Origin: Elusimicrobia bacterium GWA2_61_42
GTDB taxonomy: Bacteria > Elusimicrobiota > Elusimicrobia > Elusimicrobiales > UBA9959
Assembly (NCBI GenBank): GCA_001799615.1
Contig: MGTU01000007.1
Location: 56,736-120,735 of the forward strand
Direction: 5' to 3'
DNA: 64,000 bases
Under the pieces are notes generated by a model that was not told the origin of the DNA, ran no database searches, and saw nothing but the letters and a program-made list of their open reading frames with translations. Position numbers and translations under genes: made by a program. Positions 44,244-53,521 of the stretch are shown here, piece after piece; the stretch's first letter is position 1; each line of letters begins with the position of its first letter.

Positions 44244-44891
44244 ATGCCGAGAACAGCTCCAAGCCGCGCGCTGCTGCTGGCCGCCCTGCTCTGGCCGGCG
44301 GGTTTCTGCCGCGCCCAGGAACCGGTCGTTTCCACGGCGGCCCCGGCGCAGGCGCAGAGCCCCCTTATCCTTAATATCTCTAAAGACTCCTATACTTCCC
44401 GCGTCGGGCTGGACTATTCCGTCCGGTGGGATTTTTCGGACCTGGCTTCTTTCCGGCCGAGCCTGGGCGCCGTCTATTCCGGCATCAAGGCCGTTTCCTC
44501 CTGGGACATCACGGAGAATACCCGCGTTAATTATTACGGGTTCAGGACCAATCCCTGGCGGCTGATAATCGCTAAAGAAGTGAGGCCGGCCGCGGCCCCG
44601 GAGGCGGGCGGGGAGGCCGGCGGCCTGGTGGACAGGGGCAACCCGGTGTACCGCAAACGGGTGCGCCTTTCGGTGTCCCCGCTGGTGGACGATATCAAGA
44701 GGAATTTCGACGACGGCCTGCGCGACTTCCTGCTGCGCGGCTCCTTGCAGAGCGTCTCCCCGGGCTGGGAAGCCGCCGGCGACTCCGGCCGGAAAGCCTT
44801 TATGAAGGACGTGCTTTCGCTGGACCTGTGGGGCATGCCGGTGCCGGGGGTAAGTGAAACCAAAGAAGGCCTGGAATATATCAGCAAGTGA
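44244..44891 (+). CDS. Exported protein of unknown function
   Basis: 215 residues with a signal peptide ending at CRAQEP. The mature chain has mixed strands with a run of aromatic and charged residues (WDITENTRVNYYGFRTNPW) and a GLRDFLLRGSLQSVSPGW segment. It has no family match I know. It starts 14 nt after the TPR lipoprotein and is followed by a bidirectional terminator, closing the operon. Confidence 0.68.
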   Translation: MPRTAPSRALLLAALLWPAGFCRAQEPVVSTAAPAQAQSPLILNISKDSYTSRVGLDYSVRWDFSDLASFRPSLGAVYSGIKAVSSWDITENTRVNYYGFRTNPWRLIIAKEVRPAAAPEAGGEAGGLVDRGNPVYRKRVRLSVSPLVDDIKRNFDDGLRDFLLRGSLQSVSPGWEAAGDSGRKAFMKDVLSLDLWGMPVPGVSETKEGLEYISK

Positions 44892-44910
44892 CGGCCGCTA
44901 AGCGGAATGT

Positions 44911-44936
44911 AAAAAGCCCGGGCTGCCGGGCTTTTT
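44911..44936. terminator. Bidirectional intrinsic terminator
   Basis: AAAAAGCCCGG (44911-44921), 4-nt loop, CCGGGCTTTTT (44926-44936). It lies between convergent genes. Confidence 0.88.
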
Positions 44937-44978
44937 AACTGCCTGCCTGTTCAATTCCCAAAAACTCCGTCCCCGCCG

Positions 44979-47924
44979 CTAGAACGCGACCGCGCCGCGT
45001 CCTTCCGAGCCGTCGATGCGTATGTCCAGGGGCCGCTCGAAGCGCAGGTGGCGTATATAGGTCAGTTCCGCCAGCGGCGTCTGCGCCTTGATGCGGTCCC
45101 AGTTTATGTAAGACTCCGGGCCGGTCACGTTTATGGTGAAATAGCCTATCCCCAGCGAAGTCACGTTGTGAAAGAAATGAGTGCCGTAAGACGGGTCGAT
45201 CACGAAGTCGCCGTAGGCCGCCTCTATGATGATCCGTGAGCCCGAGATGTGGTTCCATTTCACCGGGATGCCCAGCGCGGGGTCGCTGGAGCCCCAGCGG
45301 CCGGGGCCCAGGATGAGGTAGGAGCGGCCCTCGGCGCGCAGGCGCGCGTTAAGCTCGCCTATCTCGGCGGCTATCTCCCGGGTTTTGAGCGGGTCGAATT
45401 TTTCCGGGATCACGTAGACCAGGTCCGAGATATCCCGGTGGGAGCCGTTGCCCAGCGCCTGGGCGCTCAGGCAAAGCAGGTTCTCGGGCTTGAGGTCCTT
45501 CAGCGTCACTTTCTTTACCGGGCTGCGCGAGACCATCGGCCGCATCTGCAGGATGTTGAAGGCGGCCGCGCCCGAAGCCGGGTCGTAGTCGCAGGCGAAT
45601 TCCATCTCGATATTGCCGCCCATGGCTTCCTTGCCCAGGGTCGAGACCGTTTTCAGGATCTCGGCCAGGGGGAGCGCGTCGTTCTTCAGGATGGGCGCGA
45701 AGGTTATCAGCCGGGCCCCGGGGTTGGAGATCCCGTCGTCTACCCGGTCGTTCTCGGCCGAGTAGGCCGAGCCCACCAGTTCCAGCGACCCGTCCGCTTC
45801 CGCGTCCTCTATCCCCGCCGTGACCAGCGCGGGCTCCTCCTCGTACCGCAGGTGGGCCGCGCCGCCGGCGGTGCTCAGGGCTATGAATTTTTTCTGGGAA
45901 TTGGCCAGGAAATCCGGGATCGTAGAGAACTGGTGGAGGTTGCGGGGATGGCTGGGGGAAAAACGCAGCGCGTTGTAACCTTCCACGATGGTCTTGCCCA
46001 GGCCCAGCGCTATATGGGCTATGGGGTCTTCCGCTTCCAGCGGTGGCACGGGATAATAATTATAGGATTGCATGACCCCGGCGAAGGCCGGGTAGTAGCG
46101 GCCGCCCGGGTAGCGGCGGCCCACCACGCGCTGTATCACGACGGCCATCTTCTCCTCGTCGATTATCAGCGGGTTCAGCTTTCGGTAGGCCCTGGCGTCG
46201 CGGGAGAACACGGAGGCGTAGACGAACTTGACCGCGCGTTCCAGTTCCGCCAGGCGGGCGGCCGGGTCCGGGTCGTCGTTGGCCAGCATATAGGTCTTGT
46301 AGACGCCGGCGAAAGGCTGGGTCTTGGAATCCTCCAGCAGGGAGGAGGAGCGCACGGCCAGCGGGCCTTCCAGTTTTTCTATGACGGCGGCCAGGTCGCG
46401 CGTGACGTAGTCCGGCAGGCGGGCGGCGGCGAAGACCGAAGCCACCTGCTCGCTGGAATGGGTCTCGCTGATCAGCGAGTCCAGCCCGTTCTGCTCCATG
46501 AAAAAATCGAACACGTCGGTGGCTATCACCACGGTGTTGGGGACGCACACGGTTACGTCGGGCCACCGGGTTTCCAGGTCGCCCTTGCTCAGCAGGAAGT
46601 CGACGAACGCCAGCCCCCTGGCCTTGCCGCCGATGGAGCCGGACCCGATCTTGGCGAAAGGGGTGGAATCGTCGAAGAGCTTGCGGTCGAACTTCAGCAC
46701 GGTGCCCAGCTGCGTGCGGTAGATGAACTGGTGCATCGTCTCTATCAGGTACTTGCGGAGCTGCTCCGGGTTGCTGAACTCGGAGATCTTTTTGGGCCGG
46801 ATATGGTAGGCCATCTCGAACTCGGTGCGCGCGAACAGCCACTTGGAGAAGTGGTTGCGCCCCGCGTGGTAGAGCACGGACTCTATGGGCACCACCTTCA
46901 GCAGCTTCAGCATGGTCCCCAGGTCCGCCGCGCGGGCCAGCTCGAACCCGTTCTTGTCTGTAAAAACGAAATCCCCGAAGCCGAAATAGCGCGTTATAAA
47001 GGTCCGCAGCTGCTTGGAGAGGTCGGGCGCCGCCTTGTGCACGAACGCGGCGCCGAGTTCCACGGCCTTGCCGGCCAGCCTGTCGTTGGAGGACTGCAGC
47101 AGCACCGGCATGTCGGGGTGCTCCGCCTTTATGCGGCGGGTCAGCTCCAGCCCCGCCTCGGGATGGCAGGCGCCGTCCTTCGGGTACTCTATGTCGCTGA
47201 TCACGCCCAGCAGGTTGCCCTTGTATTTCTCGTAGAGGGCCCAGGCCTCCTCGTAGGTGCTGCAAAAAAGTATCTTCGGGCGCGCCCGCAGCCGCAGGGA
47301 TTTCTTGGCCGGGTTGAGCTCTTCCGCCATCACTATCTGCGTCTGCTTCATCAGCTCCGTGTAGATGAGCGGCAGGTAGGAGGAGTAGAATTTTATGTTG
47401 TCCTCCACCAGCAGCACGGCCTGCACGCCCACCTTGGAGTCGTGGTCGAAATTCCTGGCGTCCTCTATGATGTTGATGATGGCGGAGAAGATGCGCGTGT
47501 CGCCGCTCCACAGGCAGATGCCGTCGGCCATCTCCTTGGCCGCGTCCGCCATGTTCTTGATGTCCTGGATGTTGAAGGAAAGCAGCACCACCGGCAGGTC
47601 CGGGCGCCCGGCCTTCAGCCCGCGGAAGAACTCGGCCATGTCGGTCTCGCCTATCTGTATCATGGCGATGACCAGGTCGTAGGAGCCCTTTTTCAGCTTC
47701 TCCATCGCCTGCTCGGCGGTGGGCACGCGCGTTATCTTGGGGGTGGCGCGGCCGGAGTCCGGCAGTTCGCCGAAAAGCGCCTCGTTGAGACGGTCGTCGT
47801 CGGCCAGCAGGAAAGAGTCGTAGAGGGAGGCCACCATCAGGACGTTCTTGATCTTATGCGGCGTCAGTTTTTCAAAGCCGCCGAATTCAATTTCGTAGTC
47901 GCCCGGTTTTTTTGAGGTAGGCAT
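44979..47924 (-). CDS. Receiver-domain protein with PEP-synthase-like ATP-grasp domain, lacking the phosphohistidine and PEP-binding domains
   Basis: 981 residues. Two receiver-like segments come first. One is at about 25-150 (DLVIAMIQIGETDMAEFF). The other is at about 165-310, with VLLVEDN and ISDIEYPKDG holding a possible phospho-aspartate, and FVHKAAPDL holding the lysine. The C-terminal part (about 430-800) is the PPDK/PpsA ATP-binding domain: GSGSIGGKARGLAFVDFLL, LAVRSSSLLEDS and PFAGVYKTYML, then IALGLGKTIVEG. The phosphohistidine and TIM-barrel domains of true PEP synthase are absent, so it cannot make PEP alone. Residues 810-981 are an additional region. I infer an ATP-dependent phosphotransfer or signalling enzyme controlled by receivers. 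Similar proteins occur in Bacteroidetes annotations. Confidence 0.83.
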   Translation of the reverse strand: MPTSKKPGDYEIEFGGFEKLTPHKIKNVLMVASLYDSFLLADDDRLNEALFGELPDSGRATPKITRVPTAEQAMEKLKKGSYDLVIAMIQIGETDMAEFFRGLKAGRPDLPVVLLSFNIQDIKNMADAAKEMADGICLWSGDTRIFSAIINIIEDARNFDHDSKVGVQAVLLVEDNIKFYSSYLPLIYTELMKQTQIVMAEELNPAKKSLRLRARPKILFCSTYEEAWALYEKYKGNLLGVISDIEYPKDGACHPEAGLELTRRIKAEHPDMPVLLQSSNDRLAGKAVELGAAFVHKAAPDLSKQLRTFITRYFGFGDFVFTDKNGFELARAADLGTMLKLLKVVPIESVLYHAGRNHFSKWLFARTEFEMAYHIRPKKISEFSNPEQLRKYLIETMHQFIYRTQLGTVLKFDRKLFDDSTPFAKIGSGSIGGKARGLAFVDFLLSKGDLETRWPDVTVCVPNTVVIATDVFDFFMEQNGLDSLISETHSSEQVASVFAAARLPDYVTRDLAAVIEKLEGPLAVRSSSLLEDSKTQPFAGVYKTYMLANDDPDPAARLAELERAVKFVYASVFSRDARAYRKLNPLIIDEEKMAVVIQRVVGRRYPGGRYYPAFAGVMQSYNYYPVPPLEAEDPIAHIALGLGKTIVEGYNALRFSPSHPRNLHQFSTIPDFLANSQKKFIALSTAGGAAHLRYEEEPALVTAGIEDAEADGSLELVGSAYSAENDRVDDGISNPGARLITFAPILKNDALPLAEILKTVSTLGKEAMGGNIEMEFACDYDPASGAAAFNILQMRPMVSRSPVKKVTLKDLKPENLLCLSAQALGNGSHRDISDLVYVIPEKFDPLKTREIAAEIGELNARLRAEGRSYLILGPGRWGSSDPALGIPVKWNHISGSRIIIEAAYGDFVIDPSYGTHFFHNVTSLGIGYFTINVTGPESYINWDRIKAQTPLAELTYIRHLRFERPLDIRIDGSEGRGAVAF

Positions 47925-48027
47925 AATAGCTGCAGATATTTTACCAATAAATAGCGGCGGCGGGGGGCGCGCGGCCGGGGGCCTCCGCCCGCGCCCGGAA
48001 AGCGGGTCAGCGGCGCTAACTCATGTG

Positions 48028-48057
48028 TTGAATAACTTTTTTTATTATGTTTATAAT
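48028..48057 (+). promoter_or_regulatory. Predicted sigma-70 promoter of serC-serA
   Basis: TTGAAT (48028-48033), 18-nt AT-rich spacer, TATAAT (48052-48057), then a short leader with AAGGAG (48082-48087) and the ATG at 48094. Confidence 0.7.
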
Positions 48058-48093
48058 ATATAATCGGTTTCCTGAAAACTCAAGGAGAATAAC

Positions 48094-49272
48094 ATGGAAA
48101 AACCCGCGTTGAAACCCAAATGCCCCAACTTTTCCTCCGGCCCCTGCGCCAAGCGCCCCGGCTGGACCGTGGACGCCCTGAAGAACGCCCTGGTGGGCCG
48201 TTCCCACCGCTCCAAGGAAGGCAAAGCCCGCCTGCAGGAAGTTTCCGACCGCATGAAGAAAGTGCTGAACCTGCCCGCCGATTACCGCATAGGCGTGGTC
48301 GCCGGATCCGACACCGGCGCGGTGGAACTGGCGATGTGGACCATGCTCGGCACCCGGCCCGTCGACATCTTCGGCTGGGAAGCGTTCGGCAAAGGCTGGA
48401 TGACCGACGCCAAGAAATACCTCAAGCTCCCCCAGGTCAACGAGTACAAAGCCGACTACGGCCAGCTCCCCGACCTGAAGAAGGCCAACCCCGCCAACGA
48501 CATCATCTTTACCTGGAACGGCACCACCTCCGGCGTTAAAGTGCCCAACCTCGACTGGCTGCCCAAGAACCACGAGGGCATCGTGATCTGCGACGCCACC
48601 TCCGGCGTGTTCGCGATGGAGATGGACTTCACCAAGCTCGACGTGGTCACCTTCTCCTGGCAGAAAGTGCTCGGCGGCGAAGCGGCCCACGGCGTGATCA
48701 TCCTTTCGCCCAAGGCCGTGAAGCGCATGGAAGAGCAGAACGCCAGGATCGCCTGGCCCGTGCCCAAGATCTTCCGCCTCGTGGACGAGAAGAAGCTGCT
48801 GCCCGGCGAACTGGAATACAGCACCATCAACACCCCGTCGATGCTGTGCGTCGAGGACGCGATAGACGCCCTGAAGTGGGCCGAGAGCATCGGCGGCCTG
48901 CCCGGTCTCGTCCGGCGCTCCACCGCCAACCTGGCGGCCTTCGAGCGCTGGGTGGAGAAGTCGGGCTGGATAGCTTTCCTCGCCGAGAGCAAGGAGATCC
49001 GCTCCAATACCTCGGTCTGCTTCAAGATCAAGGCCGACTGGTTCCAGAAGCTGTCCGACGAGGACAAGACCAAGGCGGCCAAGAAGATCACCTCCCTGCT
49101 GGACAAAGAAGGCGTGGCCAAAGATATCAACTCCTACGGCAAAGCCCCAGCCGGCATCCGCGTGTGGTGCGGCGCCACCGTGGAGACCTCTGATATAGAG
49201 GCCCTTACCCCGTGGCTCGACTGGGCCTACGAAGCCGCAGCCAAAGAATACTCCAAGGAGACCGTGAAATGA
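48094..49272 (+). CDS. serC: Phosphoserine aminotransferase
   Basis: 392-residue fold-type I PLP enzyme that transaminates 3-phosphohydroxypyruvate to phosphoserine. It starts [15 protein letters not shown], as in the archaeal/alphaproteobacterial type of SerC rather than the E. coli type. The PLP lysine is in [15 protein letters not shown]. The aspartate in [11 protein letters not shown] contacts the pyridine nitrogen. The gene overlaps serA by 4 nt (ATGA at 49269), a two-gene serine operon. Confidence 0.93.
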   Translation: MEKPALKPKCPNFSSGPCAKRPGWTVDALKNALVGRSHRSKEGKARLQEVSDRMKKVLNLPADYRIGVVAGSDTGAVELAMWTMLGTRPVDIFGWEAFGKGWMTDAKKYLKLPQVNEYKADYGQLPDLKKANPANDIIFTWNGTTSGVKVPNLDWLPKNHEGIVICDATSGVFAMEMDFTKLDVVTFSWQKVLGGEAAHGVIILSPKAVKRMEEQNARIAWPVPKIFRLVDEKKLLPGELEYSTINTPSMLCVEDAIDALKWAESIGGLPGLVRRSTANLAAFERWVEKSGWIAFLAESKEIRSNTSVCFKIKADWFQKLSDEDKTKAAKKITSLLDKEGVAKDINSYGKAPAGIRVWCGATVETSDIEALTPWLDWAYEAAAKEYSKETVK

Positions 49273-50219
49273 AGAAAGTCCTGATAGCCGACAAAGCCGA
49301 TTCCCTCTGCGAGAAGGTCCTTAAGGACCGGGGCCTTGAGGCCGTGGTGAAGACCGGCATGAAGCCGGAGGAACTGAAAGCCTGTATCGCCCAGTTCGAC
49401 GCCATTATCGTGCGCTCCGCCACCACCCTTACCCGCGACCTGATAGAGGCGGCGACGAACCTTAAGGCCGTGGCCCGCGCCGGTTCCGGCGTGGACAACA
49501 TCGACGTGCTCGCCTGCATAGAGAAGAAAGTGCTGGTGATGAACACGCCCTTCGGCAACACCGTCTCCACCGGCGAGCATGCCGTCGCCATGATGCTGGC
49601 GCTGGCGCGCCACATCCCGCAGGCCAGCGCGTCCACCCACGCGGGCAAGTGGGAGAAGAAGAAGTTCGAGGGCGTGGAGATAACCGGCAAGACGCTGGGC
49701 GTCATCGGCTGCGGCAACATCGGCGCCGTGGTAGCGGACCGCGCCATGGGCCTGAAGATGAACGTGATAGTTTTCGACCCGGTAATGACCACCGAGCGCG
49801 CCCGCGAGCTGGGCGTTAAAATGGTTTCCCTGGACGAGCTGTACGCCAAGGCCGACTTCATCACCTACCACGTGACCATCAACCCCGCCACCAAGAGCAT
49901 GCTGAACAAGGACGCCATCGCCAAAATGAAGAAGGGCGTGCGTATCGTCAACTGCGCCCGCGGCGGCATCATGGTGGAAGAGGATATCAAGGCGGCGGTG
50001 GAGAGCGGCCAGATAGCCGGCTTCGCCTGCGACGTTTACGCCAAGGAACCGGCCACGGAGCATATCTTCTTCGGCATGGAAAAGATCATCTGCACGCCCC
50101 ACATCGCGGCGTCGACCAAGGACGCCCAGGTGACGGTGGCGCGCCAGGCGGCCGAGCAGATAGCCGACTACCTGCTCAACGGCAAGCGCACCCACGCGGT
50201 CAACGGCGATAAGATATAA
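49269..50219 (+). CDS. serA: D-3-phosphoglycerate dehydrogenase, short form
   Basis: 316 residues, the short PGDH type without ACT domain. The Rossmann motif is [17 protein letters not shown]. The catalytic arginine is in [14 protein letters not shown], and the glutamate and histidine follow at EPATEHIFF and [14 protein letters not shown]. It oxidises 3-phosphoglycerate with NAD, the first step of serine synthesis. I chose the ATG at 49269 because it overlaps the serC stop and starts [11 protein letters not shown], the normal N-terminus. The loss of ACT suggests no allosteric serine inhibition. Downstream comes a terminator and a repeat element, then DUF1015. Confidence 0.95.
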   Translation: MKKVLIADKADSLCEKVLKDRGLEAVVKTGMKPEELKACIAQFDAIIVRSATTLTRDLIEAATNLKAVARAGSGVDNIDVLACIEKKVLVMNTPFGNTVSTGEHAVAMMLALARHIPQASASTHAGKWEKKKFEGVEITGKTLGVIGCGNIGAVVADRAMGLKMNVIVFDPVMTTERARELGVKMVSLDELYAKADFITYHVTINPATKSMLNKDAIAKMKKGVRIVNCARGGIMVEEDIKAAVESGQIAGFACDVYAKEPATEHIFFGMEKIICTPHIAASTKDAQVTVARQAAEQIADYLLNGKRTHAVNGDKI

Positions 50220-50231
50220 CAGTACCACGCG

Positions 50232-50266
50232 GCCCGGGCTTCCGAAAGGCAGCCCGGGCTGTTTTT
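50232..50266 (+). terminator. Intrinsic terminator after serC-serA
   Basis: GCCCGGGCT (50232-50240), 10-nt loop, AGCCCGGGC (50251-50259), then GT and T5. Confidence 0.85.
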
Positions 50267-50276
50267 AATAGTTAGG

Positions 50277-50458
50277 CGGTCTTGTCGCTCACGTCGAGAT
50301 GTAAAGTCGGGGGCCTGGCAAGGGTATGGGCCCGTCGGGCACGGGGTCGGGACACACCGTGCCCGCCCCTCCTCACTCGGCCTCGTCGCTTACGCAAGCC
50401 TCGGCCTCCGTGAGGGCCCGCCGAACCCATACCCTTGCCACCCCTCCGGACAAGACCG
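50277..50458 (+). repeat. Interspersed structured element, copy 5
   Basis: Outer stem CGGTCTTGTC (50277-50286)/GACAAGACCG (50449-50458). Inner 15-bp stem TGGCAAGGGTATGGG (50316-50330) with 50426-50440. Core hairpins: GGG-A-CAC-ACC-GTGCCC (50349-50364) and GCTT-ACGC-AAGC (50388-50399). Compared with copy 3, outer and inner stems carry matching substitutions on both strands. It separates the serA terminator from the DUF1015 gene. Confidence 0.88.
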
Positions 50459-50492
50459 TTGGGACACTCAGTAATCTAATAAGGACACTACC

Positions 50493-51749
50493 ATGGCAAA
50501 ACTACCGCTCTTCTCACCGATCTTCGGCATCCGGCCCGCCAAGGGCAAGGCCCAGGAGATCATCGCTCCGCCTTACGACGTGATGGACTCCGACGAGGCC
50601 CGCGAGATGGCCAAAGGCAAGCCCAACAGCTTCCTGCACGTCTCCAAGGCCGAGATCGACCTGCCGCCCGGCACCGACGTGCATGACGAGAGCGTCTATA
50701 AGAAAGCCGCCGAGAATTTCGAGAAAATGCTGAAGAACGGCCTGCTTGTTCGCGAGAGCAAGCCCTGTTTCTACGTTTACCGGCTGCAGATGGGAGCTCA
50801 CATACAGACCGGCCTGATGGTGGGCGCCTGCGTTGAAGACTACGACAAGAACCGCATCCGCAAGCACGAGTTCACCCGGCCCGTCAAAGAGGACGACCGC
50901 GTGAACCAGATAAAGTACGTTAAGGCCCAGACCGGCCCCGGCATCATCGCCTTCAAGCCGATCCCCGAGATCGACGCCGTGATAAAGAAGACCGTGAAGA
51001 ACGCCCCGGAGTTCTCGGCCACGGGCCAGGGCGGCGTGATCCATACGCTGTGGGTGATAAACGACGACGCCGACATCAAGGCCATCTCCGACGCTTCCGA
51101 AAAACAGAAGACGGTTTACATCGCCGACGGCCACCACCGCTCCGCCGCCGCCAGCCGCGTGAAGAAATTCATGATGGAGCAGCGCGGCAGCTCCCACGCG
51201 GGGACCGAGCCCTATAACGTCTACCTGGCCGCGGCTTTTCCGGTGAACGAGATGAAGATCTGGGACTATAACCGCGTGGTAAAGGACCTGAACGGCCTTA
51301 CGCCCGAGGCCTTCATGGCCAAGGTTAAGGAAAGCTTCGAAGTAAAGGAAGTGCAAGGGCAGGCCAAGCCCGCCGCGCGCCGCGAGTTCGGCATGTACCT
51401 GGGCGGCAAGTGGTACCTGCTGAAGCCGACCGTGAAGACCCCGACCATGCAGGAAGACCCGGTAAAGGCGCTGGACGTAAGCGTGCTGTCCGAGCTCGTT
51501 CTCGACAGGGTGCTGGGCATAAAGGACCTGCGCAAGTCCGACAGGGTGGACTTCGTGGGCGGCATCCGCGGCCTGGGCGAGCTCGAAAAACGCGTCAACT
51601 CAGGGGATATGGCCGCGGGGTTCGCCTTGTTCGCCACCTCGCTGGACGAACTTATCTCGGTGGCCGACGACAACCAGGTGATGCCCCCTAAATCCACCTG
51701 GTTCGAGCCCAAGCTTGCGGACGGGGTGGTCTCCAACCCGCTGCTGTAA
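50493..51749 (+). CDS. DUF1015 family protein
   Basis: 418 residues. EIIAPPYDVMDSDEAREMA at the N-terminus and YIADGHHRSAAASRV in the middle are DUF1015 signatures, and the latter looks like a conserved catalytic or nucleotide/phosphate site. These proteins often sit beside serA/serC. No phosphoserine phosphatase (serB) is found here, so DUF1015 is a candidate for a missing or alternative serine-pathway step; this is inference only. AAGGA lies 8 nt before the start. A terminator follows. Its leader may include repeat copy 5. Confidence 0.88.
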   Translation: MAKLPLFSPIFGIRPAKGKAQEIIAPPYDVMDSDEAREMAKGKPNSFLHVSKAEIDLPPGTDVHDESVYKKAAENFEKMLKNGLLVRESKPCFYVYRLQMGAHIQTGLMVGACVEDYDKNRIRKHEFTRPVKEDDRVNQIKYVKAQTGPGIIAFKPIPEIDAVIKKTVKNAPEFSATGQGGVIHTLWVINDDADIKAISDASEKQKTVYIADGHHRSAAASRVKKFMMEQRGSSHAGTEPYNVYLAAAFPVNEMKIWDYNRVVKDLNGLTPEAFMAKVKESFEVKEVQGQAKPAARREFGMYLGGKWYLLKPTVKTPTMQEDPVKALDVSVLSELVLDRVLGIKDLRKSDRVDFVGGIRGLGELEKRVNSGDMAAGFALFATSLDELISVADDNQVMPPKSTWFEPKLADGVVSNPLL

Positions 51750-51766
51750 GGCCGCCTTTTGGGTAG

Positions 51767-51795
51767 AAAACCCCGCCGCGCGCGGGGTTTTTTAT
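51767..51795 (+). terminator. Intrinsic terminator after DUF1015 gene
   Basis: CCCCGC (51771-51776), 5-nt loop, GCGGGG (51782-51787), then T6. Confidence 0.87.
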
Positions 51796-51816
51796 TAGTC
51801 CCGGGCCGGCAAAAAA

Positions 51817-51822
51817 TATAAA
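51817..51822 (+). promoter_or_regulatory. -10 box of a possible leaderless gene
   Basis: TATAAA (51817-51822), then 7 nt to the ATG at 51830. There is no Shine-Dalgarno sequence in between. The -35 is weak. Confidence 0.4.
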
Positions 51823-51829
51823 ATAAAGC

Positions 51830-53053
51830 ATGGGCGCTTTTCTCACTAAAGGTCTCTGCGCGTTCGCGGCCGCGGCGCTTTTGTGCCCCTGCCTGCCCGG
51901 GCGCGCCCGCGCTTACGTGCTGACCGGGCTGGACGCCGCCGAACAACATGATTTCGAACAGCTGGCGGGCAAGCGCGTGGGCATAATAACCAACCAGACC
52001 GGCGTGGACCGGGCCGGACGGAGTTCCGTGGACGCGCTGTTCGCCTCGGGCAAGGCCAGGCTGACGGCTATCTTCAGCCCGGAGCACGGTTTCAGGGGCA
52101 ACGCCGCCGACGGCGAACTTATCTCCAATTCCACCGACCCCGTGACGGGCCTGCCCATCTACAGCCTGTACGGCAAAACCCGCAGGCCCACCCCCGCCAT
52201 GCTGGCCGGCATAGACGTGCTGGTCTTCGACATCCAGGACGTCGGGGCGCGCTTCTACACCTACCTTACCACCATGGCCCTCTGCATGGAGGAAGCCGCC
52301 AGGCTGAAGATCCCTTTTGTGGTGCTGGACCGGCCTAACCCCATAAGCGGGAACGTGCTGGAAGGCCCGGTGCTGGCCAGGAACATACAGGATTTTACCG
52401 GCTATTTCCCGGTGCCGGTGCGGCACGGCCTGACGGCGGGGGAGATGGCGCTGCTGCACAAGGACGTGCGCGGCCTGAACCTGGACCTGTCGGTGGTGAA
52501 GCTGCAGGGCTGGGACCGTTCGTCCTATTACGACGAAACGGGCCTGGCCTGGATCAACCCGTCGCCCAATATCCGCGGCGTGGACGCCGCCATCATGTAT
52601 CCGGGCATAGGCGGGTTCGAGGCCACCAATATGGCGGTGGGCCGCGGCACCGACGCGCCTTTCCTGTGGTTCGGCGCGCCCTGGCTGGACGCGCAGAGGC
52701 TGGTGCGCACCCTTAACGAAGCGAACCTGGCGGGCGTGCGCTTTTACGCGGAGGAGAAGACTCCCGCCATGGATATTTACGCCGGCAAGCTCTGCCGCGG
52801 CGTGCGGATGGAGATCCTGGACAGGGCCGCCGTGCGGCCGATGGATATTTTTGTGCGGGCCGTCTGCGCCCTGCGCGAGAAAAAATTTTACGGCGGGTTC
52901 AGGGTCAGCGAGGCGGAGTTCCGGCTGACGGCCGGCAACAACGTCTACAAGGCCGTTTTTGAATCCAAAGAGGCGCCCGAAAAGATCATCTCTGATTTTT
53001 CAGGCCAGTGCGCCGACTTCGGCAGGTTCCGTCAGCGCTACCTGCTTTATTGA
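51830..53053 (+). CDS. namZ: DUF1343 protein, NamZ-like exo-beta-N-acetylmuramidase
   Basis: 407 residues with a signal peptide (MGAFLTKGLCAFAAAALLCP...). The core has KRVGIITNQTGVDRAGRSSVD, IFSPEHGFRG, PIYSLYGKTRRPTPAML, DVLVFDIQDVGARFYTYLTTM and DRPNPISGNVLEGP, each diagnostic of DUF1343. Characterised members are NamZ exo-lytic N-acetylmuramidases that remove terminal MurNAc from peptidoglycan fragments. The signal peptide places it in the periplasm, where it would recycle wall fragments. The gene is followed by a receiver gene 33 nt later. Confidence 0.9.
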   Translation: MGAFLTKGLCAFAAAALLCPCLPGRARAYVLTGLDAAEQHDFEQLAGKRVGIITNQTGVDRAGRSSVDALFASGKARLTAIFSPEHGFRGNAADGELISNSTDPVTGLPIYSLYGKTRRPTPAMLAGIDVLVFDIQDVGARFYTYLTTMALCMEEAARLKIPFVVLDRPNPISGNVLEGPVLARNIQDFTGYFPVPVRHGLTAGEMALLHKDVRGLNLDLSVVKLQGWDRSSYYDETGLAWINPSPNIRGVDAAIMYPGIGGFEATNMAVGRGTDAPFLWFGAPWLDAQRLVRTLNEANLAGVRFYAEEKTPAMDIYAGKLCRGVRMEILDRAAVRPMDIFVRAVCALREKKFYGGFRVSEAEFRLTAGNNVYKAVFESKEAPEKIISDFSGQCADFGRFRQRYLLY

Positions 53054-53086
53054 ACTCCGGAGGGAACCGGCCGCCTGGCGCTTTAT

Positions 53087-53509
53087 ATGAAACATAAAAT
53101 ACTGATAGTCGACGACGAAGAAAGCATACTTTTTGTGGTACGGGCGGCCCTGCTCCCGCAATACGAGGTCTTTACCGCGCAGGAAGGCGGCGCCGCGCTG
53201 GAGATCATAAAGAAAGAAAAACCGGCTTTCGTTTTTCTCGACATAAAGATGCCCGGTATTTCCGGCCTGGAAGTGCTGGAAGGGATAAAAGTATCGGGCG
53301 CCGCCCCGGTGGTCTGGATGCTGACGGGCAACGAGGACCTGGAAATGGCGGTGCAAACGCTCAAGGGCGGCGCCAGCGGCTACCTGACCAAGCCCTTCGA
53401 CGTGCACAAACTGCGCGAAATAGTTCTGACGGCGATGGAAACCGCCGACCTGCGCGAGCGCCATAACGGTTCCGCCGATAAGCCCTGGCACGTAAAAAAG
53501 AAGGATTAA
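53087..53509 (+). CDS. Stand-alone response-regulator receiver domain
   Basis: 140 residues. D9/D10 acidic pair, phospho-acceptor D52 in FVFLDIKMP, switch threonine in VWMLTGNED and lysine in YLTKPFDVH are all present. No output domain. The sequence VQTLKGGASGYLTKPF is typical of NtrC-like receivers. It is 33 nt after the NamZ-like gene and 12 nt before the transglutaminase-like gene, so likely in one operon with wall-active enzymes, which may hint at control of envelope remodelling. Confidence 0.9.
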   Translation: MKHKILIVDDEESILFVVRAALLPQYEVFTAQEGGAALEIIKKEKPAFVFLDIKMPGISGLEVLEGIKVSGAAPVVWMLTGNEDLEMAVQTLKGGASGYLTKPFDVHKLREIVLTAMETADLRERHNGSADKPWHVKKKD

Positions 53510-53521
53510 ACGGGCGTACGC

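Noticed and set aside
44979..47924. Phosphoenolpyruvate synthase or pyruvate phosphate dikinase
   Set aside because: The central phosphohistidine and C-terminal PEP-binding domains are absent; only the nucleotide-binding domain matches.
42152..50458. CRISPR or rho-independent terminators
   Set aside because: There are no regular spacers, and the stems are not followed by U tracts. A separate terminator already stands before copy 5.
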